A stretch of 64,000 nt of DNA from UBA8079 sp965205535 (GTDB lineage Bacteria; Pseudomonadota; Alphaproteobacteria; UBA6615), in the NCBI GenBank assembly GCA_965205535.1, contig CBDBHH010000005.1, positions 1,302,001 to 1,366,000 of the forward strand, read 5' to 3'. Each line of letters begins with the position of its first letter. Positions within the stretch are counted from its first letter, which is position 1. The notes beneath the pieces are model-generated. The model saw only the letters and a list, made by a program, of their open reading frames with translations. It ran no database searches and was not told the DNA's origin. Shown one piece after another: positions 45,301 to 53,026 of the stretch. The translations under genes and the position numbers were made by a program.

Positions 45301-46091
45301 ACGTCGGGCGGTGCCGCGGCGAACGTCTCTGTGATCATCGCGGCAGCCAGCGGGTCCTTCAGGCTCGCGGCGTGAATTGGCAGAGGGTTGAGGCCGTTCG
45401 CCTGCAGCGCGGTGATCAGTGCGTCGACCGGGGCAAGGTTCGCCGCCTGCATCAACGCCCTGTAGAAAAGAATACCCGCCACCGGCGCGCCATCGATCCA
45501 GTGTCGGCGCAGGCCGTCCAGCGTGGGGTCCTTCTCGCCCGGCCAGTAGAGACCGGCCCGGGTCAGGGGGGCAGGTTCGTGCCAGTCGCGTGCGTGCCCG
45601 ATCAGGCTCTCGGCGAAGGCAAGGAAGTTGCCGGCATTGTCGATACCGCCATGCACCAGATACTGCCAGAGGCGGTGGGTGTCGCCCGCGTCGAGGGATG
45701 TAAGACCGGCGAGTTCGGCATCCGGCTGGTCATCCCCGGGCAGGAACGCGACGGGAATTTCGGCGTCCTGGCAGGCCGCGACGATTTCATCGACCCCGTA
45801 GGGCCAGTAACCGCGTCCGCCCAGCAGGCGGCAGACCACGAGCTTCGCGTGGCGGACGATGTCGTCGACGTAAAGGTCGACCGACATGTTGTGGGCGAGG
45901 CGCAGATAGTTGGCCAGGCGTAGGCTGGGCGCATCGGGATCGCCGGCGAGGCGCGACCGGTTCGCCATGGCGAGGGCGGCGATTTCCGTGTCCGCGGCTG
46001 TCAGAACAACGATGTCGCCCGGCGTCTGGCCCAGATCAATCGCTTCGGAACCGTCGTCGACGGTTCCCGGGACGGCGGCGAGAAGATGCAT
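42297..46091 (-). CDS. cobN: Cobaltochelatase large subunit CobN
   Basis: A 1264-residue subunit of the ATP-dependent cobaltochelatase, which inserts cobalt into hydrogenobyrinate a,c-diamide together with CobS and CobT ATPase subunits (neither is in this window). Typical BchH/CobN blocks are VVHFGKHGNLEWLPGKAVAL (about 540-560), PFIVNDPGEGTQAKRRAATV and ANVDPRRLAVLGRQIVALV. The end contains FAFAATTSAVRDDQFDAVYM. Length is normal and no internal stop is seen. It overlaps cobW by 1 bp (TGATG) and cobO by 4 bp. Confidence 0.96.
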   Translation of the reverse strand: MHLLAAVPGTVDDGSEAIDLGQTPGDIVVLTAADTEIAALAMANRSRLAGDPDAPSLRLANYLRLAHNMSVDLYVDDIVRHAKLVVCRLLGGRGYWPYGVDEIVAACQDAEIPVAFLPGDDQPDAELAGLTSLDAGDTHRLWQYLVHGGIDNAGNFLAFAESLIGHARDWHEPAPLTRAGLYWPGEKDPTLDGLRRHWIDGAPVAGILFYRALMQAANLAPVDALITALQANGLNPLPIHAASLKDPLAAAMITETFAAAPPDVILNATGFALSAPGAPIERGPFAQTDAPVLQTVLAGTTEAAWRENTNGLSARDIAMNVALPEVDGRLLARAVSFKGSDVRDEASQTDIVAHVPVPDRIDFTARLAAGWAKLRRSPVAQRRVAIVLANYPNRDGRIGNGVGLDTPAGVVCTLQAMADAGYDIRDAPTHGDALVDRLQAGPTNAGTAGRMIEETLALPHYELFFAGLPAGVRDAVIERWGPPEADPMFMAGHTDCGAFAVPAFRCGQVAIGLQPVRGYNIDPAASYHDPDLVPPHGYFAFYAWARENFAADAVVHFGKHGNLEWLPGKAVALSENCFPEAALGPLPHIYPFIVNDPGEGTQAKRRAATVIIDHLTPPLARAETYGPLKDLEALVDEYYEAANVDPRRLAVLGRQIVALVRETGLDRDLGFAADADLTNTDALNRLDGYLCELKELQIRDGLHVFGKAPAGALRTGLLSALVRLPRGTHAPGEASLSRALAQDLGLDFDPLECDFAAPWEGDRPSALSGDQPWRTVGDTVERLELLSAALIEGTTATDACWVATTAVLTSLAETIAPAIDISGDAELEGLLTGLDGRFVTPGPSGAPTRGRPDVLPTGRNFYSVDTRTVPTPAAWELGWKSAQLLVETHAQMHGDWPRAMALSAWGTSNMRTGGDDIAQAMALIGAQPTWDSASRRVTGFEIMPVSVLDCPRVDVTLRVSGFFRDAFPGLIDLFDSAVTAIAAISDESAADNPLAARTREEVSRLTAAGMTADDAQRQAGYRIFGAKPGAYGAGLQALIDEQGWDTADDLAAAYIAWGGWAYGAGTGSGREDAYGVAAHDIFARRLGRVEAVIHNQDNREHDLLDSDDYYQFEGGLAAAVTAKSGREPTVYHNDHSRPFAPAIRTLEDEISRVVRGRVTNPKWIEGVMRHGYKGAFEMAATVDYLFAFAATTSAVRDDQFDAVYMAFLDDEKVRTFLAEHNPAALAEIAARFLEATERGLWQARSNSAYARLSELAGRRLENTA

Positions 46092-47116
46092 CAGCCGCCC
46101 TGAATCACCGCTTCGATACCGGCCCGGTCCATCCCGCTGCGCCCGATCACGACCAACTCAGTCCGGGGCGTCTCGTCGGCCGCCCAGTCGCGGTCGAAAT
46201 AGCGCTGGAAGCGACCGCCGACCCCTTGCACCACGAGGCGCCGCGGTTTGCCGGGGACATGGGCGAAGCCCTTGATGCGGAAGATGTCGTGGCGGTTCAC
46301 CGCGTCGATCAGGCGGCGCTCGAGCGCGTCGGGATCGTCGATCGCGCCGAGCGCGACGATGAAGCTATCGAAATCGTCATGGTCGTGCTCGTCCTCGCCG
46401 TCATGCACGCTGGGTCTTGTGTCGAGGTCATCCTGGGCTTCGGCGTCGAGCCCTAGCAGGACGGTCGGGTCGAGGCGGCCATGGGTCGCCGACACGGCGC
46501 GCACCCCCGCCCGGCGATGCGGCGACAGCGCGGCCTCGACCGACGCATCGCCTTCCGCCACAAGGTCGGCCTTGTTGACGATAATCAGATCGGCGCAACT
46601 CACCTGATCGACGAAGAGTTCCTCCAGCGGGTTGTCATGGTCCAGCGACGGGTCCTCGGCCTGGGCCGCGGCGATGGCCGCGGGGTCATCGGCGAACCGC
46701 CCGGACGCGACCGCCGCGGCATCGACCACGGTGACCACCCCGTCAACGGTCGTGCGGGCACGTACCTCGGGCCAGGCGAAGGCCTTGAGCAGCGGCTTGG
46801 GCAAGGCGAGGCCCGACGTCTCGATGACGATGTGATCGGGCGGGTCGGTGCGATCGAGCAGTGCGGTGATCGTCGGCAGAAAGTCGTCGGCCACGGTGCA
46901 GCAAATACAGCCGTTGGCCAGCTCGACGATATCGTCGTCCTCGCAGCCGGGAATGGCGCAACCCTCGACGATGCCGCGGTCGATGCCCAGATCGCCGAAC
47001 TCGTTGATCACCAGCGCGATACGGCGGCCGCCGGCATTCTCGAGCAGGTGACGGATCAGGCTTGTCTTGCCGGCGCCGAGAAATCCGGTGACGACGGTGG
47101 CGGGAATACGATTCAT
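46091..47116 (-). CDS. cobW: Cobalamin biosynthesis GTPase CobW
   Basis: A 341-residue G3E-family GTPase thought to deliver cobalt to the chelatase. Walker A TVVTGFLGAGKTSLIRHLLE is at the N-terminus, the metal-binding ELANGCICCTVADDFLPTI contains the CxCC motif (about residue 70), and the nucleotide-specific NKADL is present (LIIVNKADLVAEGDA). A short acidic and histidine loop (VHDGEDEHDHDDFDSF) around residue 240 may bind metal. Overlaps cobU by 4 bp upstream and cobN downstream. Confidence 0.95.
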   Translation of the reverse strand: MNRIPATVVTGFLGAGKTSLIRHLLENAGGRRIALVINEFGDLGIDRGIVEGCAIPGCEDDDIVELANGCICCTVADDFLPTITALLDRTDPPDHIVIETSGLALPKPLLKAFAWPEVRARTTVDGVVTVVDAAAVASGRFADDPAAIAAAQAEDPSLDHDNPLEELFVDQVSCADLIIVNKADLVAEGDASVEAALSPHRRAGVRAVSATHGRLDPTVLLGLDAEAQDDLDTRPSVHDGEDEHDHDDFDSFIVALGAIDDPDALERRLIDAVNRHDIFRIKGFAHVPGKPRRLVVQGVGGRFQRYFDRDWAADETPRTELVVIGRSGMDRAGIEAVIQGG

Positions 47117-47721
47117 GACAACTCGTTCTTCAGGGTTATGGGAAGCCCGGCGGCGACGAAGTCGACCCGGTCGGCCTGTGCGGCCACTTGTTGATTAAGT
47201 CGCCCGGCCGCGTCGCGAAAATCACGGGCCAGTTTGTTGTCAGGCACGATTCCGAGGCCGACCTCGTTGGACACGCAGACCACGGGGCCCCTGGCGTGGG
47301 TGAAGGCGTCCAGCAGGCTCGAGGTTTCGGCGTTGAGATCGAGCTCGGCGTGCATCGCGTTTGACAGCCACAAGGTTAGGCAGTCGACCAGGGCCGGCTG
47401 CCCGTCCGATGTGGCGGTCACGATGCTGTCGGCCAGCGCGAGGAGGGTTTCTTCCGTGTGCCAGCGGTCGCCGCGCTGGGCGCGATGCTGGGCGATCCGG
47501 CTCACCATCTCGCCGTCCCCCGCCTCTGCGGTGGCGATGTAGGTCGGCCGGGTGATGCTGTCACTGGCGTCGAGATGCCCGGCGATCAGGGTCTCGGCAT
47601 GGTGGCTCTTGCCTGACCGGGCACCGCCGAGGACGAGGGTCAGCGCCGGCAGTAGGTTGCTGTCACGGCCCGCGGTCCTCGCGTCGCTCGGTTTCGGGTC
47701 GTCGGACGTGTCGTCACTCAC
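47113..47721 (-). CDS. cobU: Bifunctional adenosylcobinamide kinase / adenosylcobinamide-phosphate guanylyltransferase
   Basis: A 202-residue enzyme that phosphorylates adenosylcobinamide and adds GMP. Walker A is LVLGGARSGKSHHAETLIAG, and the conserved VDCLTLWLSNAM and VSNEVGLGIVPDNKLARDFR are present. A variable 28-residue lead precedes the fold. The GTG at 47721 has GGAGGAGG about 10 bases upstream; the cobalamin riboswitch ends about 45 bases before it. First gene of the riboswitch-controlled unit. Confidence 0.94.
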   Translation of the reverse strand: MSDDTSDDPKPSDARTAGRDSNLLPALTLVLGGARSGKSHHAETLIAGHLDASDSITRPTYIATAEAGDGEMVSRIAQHRAQRGDRWHTEETLLALADSIVTATSDGQPALVDCLTLWLSNAMHAELDLNAETSSLLDAFTHARGPVVCVSNEVGLGIVPDNKLARDFRDAAGRLNQQVAAQADRVDFVAAGLPITLKNELS

Positions 47722-47764
47722 GGCGCGGTTCCTCCTCCCGAGGGTGTGCGCGGATTTCGAGTGC

Positions 47765-47940
47765 CGAAGAGGTCTCCTGGCTCCGGATCGACGGCCCTGT
47801 CGCATCCTTCCCGGCAGACTTTCCGCCAGTGGGTGTCGCGCCGGGCCTGACCGTTACAGTTGCGGGGGCAGCGCCGGCATTGGAACCATGTGGTTCCGCA
47901 CCGGACTTCCCTGTTTCAGCGCTGGACCAAGGCTAGCATG
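47765..47940 (-). ncRNA. Cobalamin (AdoCbl) riboswitch
   Basis: On the minus strand the region contains the signature blocks of the cobalamin aptamer: GGGAAGTCCGGTG, the conserved GCTGCCCCCGCAACTGTAA core, CCCACTGGCGG, CTGCCGGGAAGG and AGCCAGGAGACC (the B12 box is in the GCCAGGAGACC half). It lies between the cobC stop and cobU, and its 5' end overlaps the last codons of cobC. Binding of adenosylcobalamin should reduce expression of cobU-cobW-cobN-cobO-cobQ. The outer P1 boundaries are estimated. Confidence 0.92.
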
Positions 47941-48593
47941 GCGGTGTGATCGGGAACCAGCGTCGAGTCCTGGGTCGGGATCTGATTGATGTGGAAAATT
48001 GCCCAGGCGCCCTCCGGGTGGCTTTCGGACGGCCCGAAATGGTCGATCCGGGTGAGCGAGCAATTGTCCACCTGGCATGTGAGCGCCGCCTCGGGGTCGA
48101 GTTTCAGCGCATGTCCGATCGCGGCCCGGATCGTGCCGCCATGGGTCACGGCCACGATGTCCCGGTCGGTATGCTCGGCGTTCAGGCGTTCGATCACGCC
48201 GGACACGCGGTCCATCAGGTCGACGAAGCTTTCCCCGCCCGGTGCGCGGGTATGGGCCGGCGTCAGCCAGAACATGTGCTTGGGGTCCAGTTCGGCGTAA
48301 ACCTCTTCGCGCTTGCGGCCCTGCCAGTCGCCGAAATCCTGTTCCGCGAGGTCTTCCTCGATATGAGGCTCGGGCAAGGCGAGCCCCGCCGCCTTGATGG
48401 CGTCCGCCGTCTGATGGGTGCGTTGCAGGTGTGAGGTGACCAGCAGTGCGTCTTCGGGCAGGAGCCGTGCAAGCCCGGCATAGGTCGGCGGGTCATTGGT
48501 GTCGGCCAGCGGGTCGGTGTTGCCGTAGATTCGCCCCCCGGTCGAGCGGACGGGGGCGTGGCGGACCCACCACCAGCGTGTTCTTGTGGTCAT
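47916..48593 (-). CDS. cobC: Histidine phosphatase family protein, likely alpha-ribazole phosphatase
   Basis: A 225-residue phosphatase of the phosphoglycerate-mutase-like superfamily. WWWVRHAPVRSTGGRIYGNT carries the RH motif, EDLAEQDFGDWQGRKREEVY the acidic region and VAVTHGGTIRAAIGHAL the second catalytic histidine. Between cobS and cobU, CobC is expected to remove phosphate from adenosylcobalamin 5'-phosphate or alpha-ribazole phosphate. The start overlaps the cobS stop (TAATG). The riboswitch follows at once, so cobC is outside its direct control. Confidence 0.88.
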   Translation of the reverse strand: MTTRTRWWWVRHAPVRSTGGRIYGNTDPLADTNDPPTYAGLARLLPEDALLVTSHLQRTHQTADAIKAAGLALPEPHIEEDLAEQDFGDWQGRKREEVYAELDPKHMFWLTPAHTRAPGGESFVDLMDRVSGVIERLNAEHTDRDIVAVTHGGTIRAAIGHALKLDPEAALTCQVDNCSLTRIDHFGPSESHPEGAWAIFHINQIPTQDSTLVPDHTAMLALVQR

Positions 48594-49423
48594 TAAATAC
48601 TCCCTGGGATAACGGCGCTTGCCGCCACGAGCGCAGCCGTCTCGGCGATCGCCTGGGCGGCACCCAGTACATCGCCGGTGTAGCCGCCGATTTGCCGGAA
48701 CGCGATCAGGCCGACCGCGAAGGCGCCGAGTCCGCCGGCAATCATGATCGTGATCACGCCGTAGCCGGCCGGTGTCACTACGGCCAGCAAAACCAGGAGT
48801 ACGGCGAGGCCGAGGCCTTTCCAGCTGTCACCCTCGCTGGGTTTACCCGCATCGGCGCCCAGGCCGTCATCGCGCGCCGGATCGAGCCAGCGCATGGTGG
48901 GGGCGATCAGGGCCCGGCTCCACACGGCCGCGGCGATCAACGCGCCGGCGGCTGCACCCATGTCTTGCGCCGCGATAGTGGCCAGCGCCGCGATCTTGGT
49001 GACGACGACAACAGCCAGGGTGACGGCACCATACGCACCGAGGCGGCTGTCGCGCATGATTTCGAGCTTGCGTTCCCGGTCGCTGCCGCCGCCGAAACCG
49101 TCGGCGATGTCGGACAGCCCGTCCTCGTGCAGGGCCCCGGTGAGCCAGATCATGAGGCCGATGGCCAGCGTCGCCGCCACGGGGGCGGGGACGTCGAGCC
49201 AAGTCAGCACGCCGAGCAGCAGCGCACCCGCGCCACCGATGGCGAAACCAACGAGCGGAAACAGCCACATGGTGGCGGCCAGGTCGATCGGAGAGTCGTC
49301 GGTCTCGAAAAGGACGTCCTCTTCGTCCGGCACGCGCTCTATCGGCAGCCGCGTCAGGAACGCGACCGCGAGGCGAAGCTGTGCGGCGAGTTGCACGTGA
49401 CCATTCTCGTCATTTGCATCCAT
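48593..49423 (-). CDS. cobS: Adenosylcobinamide-GDP ribazoletransferase
   Basis: A 276-residue inner-membrane enzyme (CobS/CobV) that joins adenosylcobinamide-GDP and alpha-ribazole. The acidic motif ALHEDGLSDIADGFGGGSDR is the active-site hallmark, followed by KLEIMRDSRLGAYGAVTLA. Several hydrophobic helices follow. ATG 49423 gives MDANDENGHVQLAAQLRLAV; an upstream ATG adds eight residues. Not related to the cobaltochelatase subunit of the same name. Divergent from cobT, with 57 bp between starts. Confidence 0.94.
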   Translation of the reverse strand: MDANDENGHVQLAAQLRLAVAFLTRLPIERVPDEEDVLFETDDSPIDLAATMWLFPLVGFAIGGAGALLLGVLTWLDVPAPVAATLAIGLMIWLTGALHEDGLSDIADGFGGGSDRERKLEIMRDSRLGAYGAVTLAVVVVTKIAALATIAAQDMGAAAGALIAAAVWSRALIAPTMRWLDPARDDGLGADAGKPSEGDSWKGLGLAVLLVLLAVVTPAGYGVITIMIAGGLGAFAVGLIAFRQIGGYTGDVLGAAQAIAETAALVAASAVIPGSI

Positions 49424-49480
49424 GCCTGACTTATAGGACAACCCCATTCCTTTCCGAAACGGAACTTGCGGTCACACGAC

Positions 49481-50548
49481 ATGAGCGAAACAGGTAATGG
49501 TGCGAACGGCGCCGGTGATGGCGGCGGACAGGCCGGCGGTCCGGATTTCGATGAAATCCGCAAACTGATCGCCGATATGCCCGTCCCCGATGTGGCCGCG
49601 GTGGAAGAAACCCGCGCGCGCGAGGCCGAGCTGACCAAGCCGCCCGGCGCGCTGGGCCGGCTCGAGGAGATCACCGAGTGGGTCTCCGCCTGGCAGGGCC
49701 GCCACCCGCCGAACGTGACCCACGCCCGGGTCGCGGTGTTTGCGGGCAATCACGGCGTGGCCGCCCAGGGTGTGTCCGCATTCCCGGCCGAGGTGACGGC
49801 GCAGATGGTACAGAATTTTGTCGCCGGCGGTGCCGCGGTCAACCAGCTCACCGAGATGGCGGATGCGGATTTGCGGGTCTACGAGATGGCGCTGGAGACC
49901 CCGACGGCGGACTTCACGCAAGGTCCGGCCTTAAGCGAGGAGGACTGTGCCAAGGCGGTCGCCTACGGGATGATGTCGGTCGAGGCCGGGGTCGAGCTGA
50001 TTGCGCTGGGTGAGATGGGGATCGCCAACACCACGTCGGCGGCGGCGATCTGCCATGCGCTTTATGGTGGCAACGCACAAGACTGGGTTGGCCCGGGGAC
50101 TGGCGTCGCCGGCGAGGCGCTGGCGACGAAGGTGGCGGTGGTCGAGGCCGGCGTAGCGGCCAACCGTGACTTGCTCGATGACCCGTTGCAGCTGCTCCGC
50201 GCGCTGGGTGGGCATGAAATAGCGGCGATCATCGGCGCCATCATTGCCGCGCGGCTCGCCGGGGTGCCGGTGCTGCTCGACGGCTATACCTGCACGGCGG
50301 CCGCTGCGGTGCTGCACGCCATCGACGAACACGCGCTCGACCATTGCATGATCGGGCATTTATCTGCGGAGCCTGCCCACCGGGCGCTTTGCGAGAAACT
50401 CGACAAGGTGCCGCTGCTGGCGCTGGCGATGCGGTTGGGCGAAGGCTCGGGTGCTGCGCTCGCCATCCAGATCGTGCGCGCTGCACTCGCCTGTCACACG
50501 GGCATGGCGACGTTTGCGGACGCGGAGGTCAGCGGCAGGGCGAACTAG
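49481..50548 (+). CDS. cobT: Nicotinate-nucleotide--dimethylbenzimidazole phosphoribosyltransferase
   Basis: A 355-residue enzyme activating dimethylbenzimidazole as alpha-ribazole phosphate. KPPGALGRLEEITEWVSAWQG, VAVFAGNHGVAAQGVSAFP and ELIALGEMGIANTTSAAAIC with VLLDGYTCTAAAAVLHAID are CobT signatures; the catalytic glutamate region HCMIGHLSAEPAHR lies near the end. A Gly/Ala-rich head of about 20 residues precedes the fold. Divergent from cobS-cobC. Confidence 0.95.
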   Translation: MSETGNGANGAGDGGGQAGGPDFDEIRKLIADMPVPDVAAVEETRAREAELTKPPGALGRLEEITEWVSAWQGRHPPNVTHARVAVFAGNHGVAAQGVSAFPAEVTAQMVQNFVAGGAAVNQLTEMADADLRVYEMALETPTADFTQGPALSEEDCAKAVAYGMMSVEAGVELIALGEMGIANTTSAAAICHALYGGNAQDWVGPGTGVAGEALATKVAVVEAGVAANRDLLDDPLQLLRALGGHEIAAIIGAIIAARLAGVPVLLDGYTCTAAAAVLHAIDEHALDHCMIGHLSAEPAHRALCEKLDKVPLLALAMRLGEGSGAALAIQIVRAALACHTGMATFADAEVSGRAN

Positions 50549-50559
50549 CGCGGATTACT

Positions 50560-51099
50560 CTAGGAAGCCTCACAGGAATGGGTCGGCAGGCCCGGCCCGC
50601 CGGCAATCGCGCTGCGCCGCTCCAGCAGGATGACGTCGCGCCCGTCGCCGTCGATGTGGCCGTAACGCTCGCGTCGGCCGACTTCGCGGAACCCGGCGCC
50701 GAGAAGAAGCGCGCGGCTTGCGGCGTTGCCTTCCATCACCTGGCCTTGCAGGGTCCAGTAACCGTCGGCCTCGGAGATGGTGATCAGGCGGGTGAGCAAT
50801 GCCGCCCCGATGCCCTGGCGGTGATCGGTGTGTTTCACATAGACGCTGACCTCAGCGACCCCGGCGGCACCTCAGGTGTCGGGGGCCGGCGACAATGCTG
50901 CGAACCCCGCGACAGACCCGTCGTCCCGGCGTGCGACCAGCCGACCGATCTCCAGATGATTCGCGTTCCACGCACCCCATTTCGGCGGGCTGGTCGTGAA
51001 GGCGGCGAGACCCGTCGCGAGCCCCTCGCCATAAATCGCGCGCACGGCTTTCCAGTCATCGCGCTGCATATTCTCAATCATGGCGTTCATCTTCGTCAT
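50560..51099 (-). pseudogene. GNAT acetyltransferase (phosphinothricin/YwnH type) interrupted by one in-frame TGA
   Basis: Reading from 51099, the protein starts MTKMNAMIENMQRDDWKAVR, passes the GNAT core FAALSPAPDT and meets TGA at 50874-50872. Translation in the same frame continues with GAAGVAEVSVYV, HTDHRQGIGAALLTRLI and a normal C-terminus to 50560, for 179 codons overall. The frame is otherwise clean, so one base change (or a readthrough codon) separates the halves. The stop falls where close relatives often have a cysteine in a D-R-C-V-Y type stretch (from memory). A CGCTG-AGGT-CAGCG hairpin begins 14 bases after the TGA; see findings. Confidence 0.8.
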
Positions 51100-51175
51100 G
51101 GGCAGGGATCGCCTGGGCTCGTATGGTTGTCGCTGCAGACAACAACCCGGAATCTAGCACAGGGGAGGAACGACC

Positions 51176-51757
51176 ATGGCAACACCCATCCGGCGCGTGG
51201 TGATGGGCCACGACGATAACGGCAAGGCGGTCGTGATCGAGGACGGCCCCGCACCGTTCGTTCACATCAATCCGAAGAATGACGACGACTGGTCGACCGA
51301 TTTGTGGCGGACCGGAGAGACGCCGGCGAAGATCGTCCAGCGGCACGACGAGCCCACCCTGGGCCCGCGTCGCCAGATGCCGCAGAAGAACGGCAGCGTG
51401 TTCCGCATCAACCATTTCGCACCCGAGACCGAAGATGTGCGCGACCGCACCGTCGAGGAGGCCCGCGCGGCCTTCCGGGCACTCGGCAACGAACCGGCCT
51501 CGACCTACGGCCGCGGCGGCGACCATCCGGCAAGCCACCGCACCGAGACGATCGACTATGCGCTGATCCTGTCGGGCGAAATCACAATGGTCATCGATGA
51601 TGGCGAGGTGGAACTGAAGGCCGGCGACGTGGTGATCCAGTGCGGCACCAACCACGCCTGGGTCAACCGCAGCGACGCGGCATGTGAGGTGATGTTCGTG
51701 CTGCTCGACGGGGAATTCGATCCGGGCCTGGCAGCGAAGTTTCCCCAGGGCGACTAG
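51176..51757 (+). CDS. Cupin-domain protein of unknown function
   Basis: A 193-residue soluble protein. The cupin barrel is in the second half: SHRTETIDYALILSGEITMV with VELKAGDVVIQCGTNHAWVN and a final strand CEVMFVLLDGEF. The first motif offers His and Glu and the second a His, the usual metal ligands. The N-terminal half (about 1-100) has no recognised domain. Such small cupins serve as metal sites in diverse enzymes or sensors. Start ATG 51176 follows GGGGAGGAACGACC. It stands between the broken acetyltransferase and the sensor kinase gene. Confidence 0.8.
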   Translation: MATPIRRVVMGHDDNGKAVVIEDGPAPFVHINPKNDDDWSTDLWRTGETPAKIVQRHDEPTLGPRRQMPQKNGSVFRINHFAPETEDVRDRTVEEARAAFRALGNEPASTYGRGGDHPASHRTETIDYALILSGEITMVIDDGEVELKAGDVVIQCGTNHAWVNRSDAACEVMFVLLDGEFDPGLAAKFPQGD

Positions 51758-51775
51758 GCACAACGCAAGGCTGCG

Positions 51776-53026
51776 ATGACTCACGGCGACGAACCCGGAC
51801 CGCGGCCCGACGGCGAATTGCTCGCGGGGCTGCGCCCCAACCGATCCGCAGCACAGGTGCGCCTGCGCACGCTGGTCCGGATTCGCTGGATCGCCATCGC
51901 GGGCCAGCTCCTGGCGTTGCTGGTCGTGCGGTTCGGCCTCGACTGGCCGCTACCGATCGACGCGGCGTTGGGGGCGATCGCCGCGTCGGTGTTGCTGAAC
52001 GTGGCGATGACGTATCGCCGCCCGCTGCGCGGACGATTGAACGAGTGGGAGGCGGCGGCCTATCTGGCGTTCGATATCCTGCAGTTGGCGGTATTGCTCT
52101 ATCTCACCGGCGGGCTCGGCAATCCTTTCTCATTGTTGTTCCTGGGTCCCGTCACGGTGTCGGCGACGACCCTGAGCCGATCTGCCACGGCACTGCTGAG
52201 CGTATTGGTGATCGGTTGTGCGAGCGTGCTGGCGTTCTATCACCTGCCCCTGCCCTGGTCGGGGGACGGGCTGCAGCTCCCGGTTTTCTATATCGGTGGC
52301 CTATGGGCGGCAGTGGTCGTGGGCACGATTTTTCTCGGCGGTTACATCGGCAGTGTCGCGGGTGAGGGTCGTCGCATGTCCGACGCGTTGACGGCCATCC
52401 AGTTGGCCATGGCGCGCGAGCAACAGCTCTCCGCACTGGGTGGATTGGCCGCGGCGGCGGCCCACGAGCTGGGGAGCCCCCTGGCGACCATCGCGGTGAC
52501 GGCCAAGGAGCTGACGCGCGAGATCCCGCCGGACAGCGAATTCGTCGACGATGTACGTATTCTGCAGGCCGAGGCGGATCGTTGCCGGGACATACTCGCG
52601 GAACTGGGACGCGCACCCGAAGTCGCGGACCCCGATGATCCGTTCGCCACCGCGCTGCTTTCGGATGTTGTGGCGGCCGCGGCCGTGCGGCACCATGACG
52701 ATGCCATCGTGCTGAATCTTGTGGCCGCGGGAATCGACGACAGTGATGAGCCGATGGTCATGCGAAGCCCCGAGTTGCTGCACGGGCTGGGAAATGTAAT
52801 CCAGAACGCGGTCCAGTTCGCCGTGGGGCATGTCTCGGTTGATATCTCATGGGACGAGGCTGAGGCCCGAGGCAGGCACGGCGACCATGCATGTCAGCGC
52901 CTCGGCCGACAGTTCATCCCTGTTACCGATTTCCGACAGACAGTCGGAGCTGTTTCCGGGCACCGAGGAAGTGGGGGTGACCGATGTCGAGGTCGGCCCG
53001 CTGTCCGACTTTGTTTCAGCCGGTGA
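51776..53026 (+). CDS. RegB/PrrB-type sensor histidine kinase, truncated and out of frame after ~residue 360
   Basis: A 416-residue frame. The first part is a redox sensor kinase of the RegB/PrrB type: several membrane helices (about 35-190), the quinone-site loop TGGLGNPFSLLFLGPVTVSA, the H-box AAAAAHELGSPLATIAVTAK, a cysteine in EADRCRDILAELG as in RegB, and the start of the ATPase domain with LLHGLGNVIQNAVQF (N box). After about DISWDEAE the G boxes are missing; the remainder is unrelated sequence read out of frame. It cannot bind ATP normally, so it is presumably inactive. No regA response regulator is next to it. Confidence 0.85.
   Translation: MTHGDEPGPRPDGELLAGLRPNRSAAQVRLRTLVRIRWIAIAGQLLALLVVRFGLDWPLPIDAALGAIAASVLLNVAMTYRRPLRGRLNEWEAAAYLAFDILQLAVLLYLTGGLGNPFSLLFLGPVTVSATTLSRSATALLSVLVIGCASVLAFYHLPLPWSGDGLQLPVFYIGGLWAAVVVGTIFLGGYIGSVAGEGRRMSDALTAIQLAMAREQQLSALGGLAAAAAHELGSPLATIAVTAKELTREIPPDSEFVDDVRILQAEADRCRDILAELGRAPEVADPDDPFATALLSDVVAAAAVRHHDDAIVLNLVAAGIDDSDEPMVMRSPELLHGLGNVIQNAVQFAVGHVSVDISWDEAEARGRHGDHACQRLGRQFIPVTDFRQTVGAVSGHRGSGGDRCRGRPAVRLCFSR

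Noticed and set aside
50835..51099. Frameshift in the acetyltransferase gene
   Set aside because: Codon counting shows both halves in the same frame; the fault is one TGA, not an indel.
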